DNA from: Culex pipiens pallens
Taxonomy: Eukaryota > Arthropoda > Insecta > Diptera > Culicidae
Direction of reading: 5' to 3'
Length of the DNA: 64,000 nucleotides
Assembly (NCBI RefSeq): GCF_016801865.2
Contig: NC_068938.1
Location: 53,212,493 to 53,276,492 of the forward strand
Positions 60,205 through 64,000 of the stretch are shown piece after piece. Below the pieces are notes generated by a model. The model saw only the letters and a list, made by a program, of their open reading frames with translations. It was not told the origin of the DNA and ran no database searches. Position 1 is the stretch's first letter, and each line of letters starts with the position of its first letter. The position numbers were made by a program, and so were the translations under genes.

Positions 60205-60487
60205 CGATCCAGACACGATTATCCGAAGGCCTCAAAAATTTTTTTTTTGGATCTTCGGATAATCGAATCACGAAAAAATATTTTTTCTGTGTCTTATTTC
60301 TGATTGTTGAGCATCGGTATGACCCCCAGACTTCTCTAAAGTGATTTAGATTTTTTTAAATCCAAGATGGCGGAAAAAATGGCGGTTACAAAATACTGAT
60401 GAATTACATTTGGTAATTTTTAATGCAATCAATCATTAAAATATCACTAAAATGAGGTCGAAACTTCGGATATTCGAGTCTGGACTG
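60205..60487. mobile_element. 283-bp pogo-like MITE
   Basis: TA (60,203-60,204) precedes CGATCCAGACACGATTATCC. The right end is the inverse of CAGTCCAGACTCGAATATCC, followed by TA (60,488-60,489). CAGT ends with a TA target suit the Tc1/mariner-pogo group. Subterminal CTTCGGAT motifs repeat. No transposase. Confidence 0.85.
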
Positions 60488-60489
60488 TA

Positions 60490-63400
60490 CAAATGAAAAT
60501 GCATACACATTTCAGGAGAGATAAATCATTTCAACATAGGTTTAATTTTTTTTTTATGATTCTCCAGAAAGCAACATTGTATATATAGCCTTCAGATTAA
60601 AATCATCGAAAAGTTGGTTTAAATTGTCCTTTTTCGTGTACTCTGTCTTTATTCTAATAAGCTTGTTTATAAATCAGTAGTACCCACATTGCTACACACA
60701 ATTCTACGAAAAAAACAATTCCATCATTGTCATATAAAACACTAAATTTTAAACTTATAAATTAAGACTTGGTTTTTGTTGATTCAAAAAGTAGATTTAA
60801 TTTTCTATAATTTGAGATGCCTTACTCTTTTCACAGTTTAAAAACAAAAATGGCAGATGCTTTTAAATCATTTTATACTTGTTGGATAAAACATAAGTTT
60901 ATACGAAAGTACGTCGTCTAATCGGGCATGCAATTTTACATAAATGATTTTTTGACAGAAAATTTATATCTTACAGTCCATTCCACATAAATTGTCAATA
61001 GGATGCAAAATGCAACTTTTTTTTTCTACCCCTTCTATTTTTAAAACCATGTTTTGTCAATTCTCTTGTTAAAACTAGTTCTTTTTTAAGCGAATTACTG
61101 CAGTTCCCTGTTCCATAATTATTAGATTTTATTGTACCACCAAAAATACTAGAATACTTGAGTATAACTGATAATTTCATTGGTTTTAGCGCTTTAAGTA
61201 ATTATTTTGCAAATAATATGTACTCCTAGATTGAACCAATGTTTGTTTACATCCGTAAGAAAAAAGTGTGCAAAATTTGGATTTCAAGGGTCAAATTTTT
61301 TTCTTCAAAAACATGAAATCAAACGTTAAAATTTGCAGTTAGCTAGCGAAATTAAGCTTAAATCGAATCACTATGTTCAACTATCGATTTTCTATGATTT
61401 TTCAAAGAAAAGCCGATCCGTTATCTGTTCCGAATATGTGGTTTGACTGAATCATGGTTTTGTGTAAAAAATGACGGAATGAAGGAAGGTGCTAAACTGT
61501 TCTCTCGAGATACTGAAAAAGGAATAAAGATTCGTGATCAGCGTCCAAAATAACCTCCCTCACCATTTTCAAGAAAATTGAAAAGGGGTTGACTCGAGAG
61601 TTTTTTCCTGTGAGAGTTTAAAGAAAAATCCTTTAATCTAAAATTTTATGCATATATATTATTCCAAACAAAGAAAAAACATTTTTCACATTATATCGTT
61701 TACAAAATGAAAACATAAAAATTCTTCTAGTTGAATGAATCTCGCATTCCCGAACCCATCGCTCCCCATTAGTTAGGGAGGTCACAGACTAGTGAAAATT
61801 ACATTTACATGGAAAATCACGACACATTTTCCAAAACTCCAACCCAGTATGGTACCGCCGTCGGGTGTGATAATCGCGAGTAAAACTCGCAACGGGCGGA
61901 ATGTTTATTTTATGTGAATCTTGAGACGTCCCGCCTCTAGAACGAAATATGGTTTGAATATAAATGATAATTTTAACACAGTTCCATCCGGAGGCTTCCC
62001 GGATTTTTGTTTACTTGGGCGGGCCAACCCATATGGACGCGAACCTACCTGGATTTTCGGATTTTCCCGCGGAGGGGAAAAAACCGCAATGTGACCCCGG
62101 AATGAGGGGGGAGAGTTTTTATTACTTTTATTGTACAAGATCCATCCGTTTTCCGGGATGGAAATGAAAATGTTGCTTTTGAATGAAATTTATGCCGCCA
62201 CCTCGTTTTTTTTCGAAAGCGGGAAGAAAGGGTTGGAAACGCGTCAATGAGAGCTTAGAGAGGGCACGTGACCACCACGGTGGGGAGCTTTTGAAGTGGG
62301 CTTTCGCGGGTTAAACAGAACAGGGAGAGAGGAAAATTAAACATAAATAATTCTGGAGGGTTTTCCGCCGAAGGGCTCGCACCAGAGCACAATTTATGGC
62401 GCGGAAAATTCGTCCTGAAACCAGATTTGGGGAGGATGGATGGAAGTGTTATTTTCAAGGGGGTTTGCAAAATAGCACCGCAATTATATGAAAATATTGC
62501 AATCGATATTTGAATGCTGATCGTGGACAATTTAGAATTGATTTTTTTAAATACTTAATTCAGCATTGAAAAAAGCAATCCATTAATCTAGAACAAACCC
62601 AAAACATACCCACGATTATAAAACTGAAAAACAACTCCCTACATTTCACCAAACCAAACCAGAATGGGGGTGGGTAGTCCTGTTGCAAGAAGAAGGAGCA
62701 ATTCGAGGAACATAATATGACTTGCCATTTTCCCATGATCCTGTCCCTTTTGTAAACGTTGTAAAGTCTGCTCCCCTTGCTCCCAATTCCAAACCTGTGC
62801 ACCAACAAAAACATACACTTCTGCCCGGAAATAGATGCTGAGCCGAGCAGAAGCATATTACGGAGGAATTTAAAAGGATAATAGGATCCTATTATGTTTC
62901 CGTCTGAGGTTATTGTGTATTATTATTTGAATTTTTCGCCCCACCACGGGGTCCACTCCATCTTGGGTTGGGCAACCTTCCCGTATTGCTCACATCCCAG
63001 AAAGAAGGCACAAAATATGCTGAGACTTCATTTTTCCAGCACGGAATGCTTCGGAAGCTTATTTTTGCCGCTGAATCCTGATGCCTTTGGACGGTACAAC
63101 ACCAGCTGCTGCTGCTGCCATGTGTGTGCTTTATGACTTTTGGCAACACAACAGAGCTGAGAGGAGAACGATGATGTACACATTTTATTGGGAAATAATT
63201 TGCTTCTGTCAGTTTTGAGAAGGCTCTCGGGCTTTGTTGGCTGGGTGCCTTTTTGAGGTTTATCCATTTCAAACGTGGTGGAGAAAAATGAGCTTTATTT
63301 ATTGACAGATGTTGATATCATTTTCTTTGATAAAGTAGAGAAAAGATTTACAAGCGGCATTAATGACTATTTTTCTGCCATATTTCTTGAAATTGCTTTA

Positions 63401-63568
63401 GCACGATGATAAGCTTTGTAATATTAATTATTTTAGAAATATATTGGAACGATTATTTTGTTTGATTCATCAATAAAAAGATTAACAAATAATAAAGAAG
63501 CGATTTTTTGTTAACTTTATCCTTGAGAAATATTAAAAAAAAATTGCCAAACCTTTTTTTTTTATCTC
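60490..63568. other. AT-rich DNA, then a unique richer island (61,740-63,300)
   Basis: Overlapping frames at 61,905-62,167 and 62,894-63,272 lack motifs and splice context. No RNA gene was recognised. Confidence 0.4.
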
Positions 63569-63640
63569 AAACTAACTTAATCCACCTATGTGGTTGATGC
63601 CTTCCTTACTTATAGATGGGTCGGACGATTGATACCGTTA
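63569..63640 (-). mobile_element. Deleted end of the 164-bp-unit element, reverse orientation
   Basis: AAACTAACTTAATCCACC followed by TGATGCCTTCCTTAC is the inverse of the right end of copies 1 and 2. GATGGGTCGGACGATTGATA then follows, the inverse of part of the 164-bp unit, so everything between was lost. Confidence 0.8.
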
Positions 63641-63649
63641 CGTAGTGCG

Positions 63650-63745
63650 TCCATCCCGGGAATTCCTGGGACAAAATTCCCGGGATTTTTCCAAAACTGG
63701 GAATTTCCAAACCAAAGCTTTTATATTTTGTCCCGGGAATCCCCG
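63650..63745. repeat. Cluster of TCCCGGGAATT-like motifs
   Basis: TCCCGGGAATTCC, TTCCCGGGATTT, TGGGAATTTCC and TCCCGGGAATCC occur within 100 bp, giving three CCCGGG palindromes in AT-rich surroundings. A small degenerate repeat. Confidence 0.6.
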
Positions 63746-63862
63746 AAATTGAGAAAAAAAAAACAATTTTTGGTGTTGAAATTCAGATTTTGATGTGAAA
63801 ATAAATTTTTAGTTAAATATTTAGAAATCCATAAAAAGAAAAAAGATTTAAAAAAACAATTA

Positions 63863-64000
63863 CCGTAAAACGGGGTGACTTTGATAGCCGGGGTGACTTT
63901 GATAGGTTTGCGATTTTTCCGCAAAATGAAGAATACAATTAAATTACGTAAGGAATGGTTTAGAAACATACTGACCGTGGTAGAGAAGTGTTCAAAGTAC
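63863..64000. mobile_element. CCGTAAAAC-ended MITE, truncated by the window edge
   Basis: TA (63,861-63,862) precedes CCGTAAAACGGGGTGACTTT. The sequence matches the inverse of 17,285-17,406 (including GTACTTTGAACACTT at the edge). The block GGGGTGACTTTGATAG is duplicated in tandem here but not in the other copy. Confidence 0.85.

Overview
The window looks like intronic or intergenic DNA from a mosquito-like dipteran genome, and a culicine such as Culex seems most likely. This is an inference from the AT-rich, repeat-saturated composition, the many TA-flanked MITEs, the tRNA-derived SINE and the Ty3/Gypsy retroelement; no species marker gene is present. There is no bacterial-style gene array, rRNA, CRISPR or operon. 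Nearly all the short open frames are chance frames or frames inside repeats.

Only two coding segments can be supported. At the left edge (3-542, + strand) lies the C-terminal part of a Ty3/Gypsy integrase. It is followed by a long non-coding tail, a duplicated polypurine segment and a probable LTR (about 3,672-4,820) with a TATA box and a 28-bp tandem repeat. At 39,022-39,241 (- strand) is one host exon of 220 bp with good splice sites. It encodes a Gln-rich stretch and then a conserved-looking Ala/Pro/Arg-rich segment. I do not recognise the gene. No other exon of it was found, so its introns probably cover much of the window.

Everything else is repeats and unique non-coding DNA. Two abutting hexanucleotide arrays occupy 5,031-6,160. 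A long fold-back element family occurs as three good copies (about 8,200-9,232; 46,618-50,475; 53,811-54,866) and several decayed ones. The 46.6-50.5 kb copy is split by two later insertions; one has a perfect 26-bp target duplication and a simple-repeat tail, as expected for a non-LTR retroposon. The 53.8 kb copy is split by a 152-bp retroposon with a 13-bp duplication. A second family carries 164-bp internal tandem units (22,598-24,010; 27,831-28,725; a deleted end at 63,569). Other recognisable elements are a tRNA-derived SINE with 13-bp target duplications (51,111-51,359), a TA-flanked element holding a tRNA-like Pol III unit (29,600-29,981), a pogo-like MITE (60,205-60,487), a MITE family at 16,690-17,406 and 63,863-end, a CACAGT-ended MITE family, a fold-back element with a hairpin core (45,700-46,442), a 1.9-kb element with CCCAAGTAACAA termini containing a 633-bp retroposon (19,261-21,186), a decamer satellite (32,265-32,508) and a diffuse quasi-periodic array (9,470-10,330).

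Between the repeats lie islands of richer, non-repetitive DNA (for example 6.3-6.95, 11.0-12.5, 15.6-16.6, 21.2-22.5, 25.9-26.7, 30.3-31.5, 33.4-35.3, 38.3-39.3, 42.8-44.4, 51.4-53.6, 57.0-58.6 and 61.7-63.3 kb). They have no supported genes and could be old intronic sequence with regulatory sites. I see no convincing new multi-gene system; what is unusual here is in the transposable elements.
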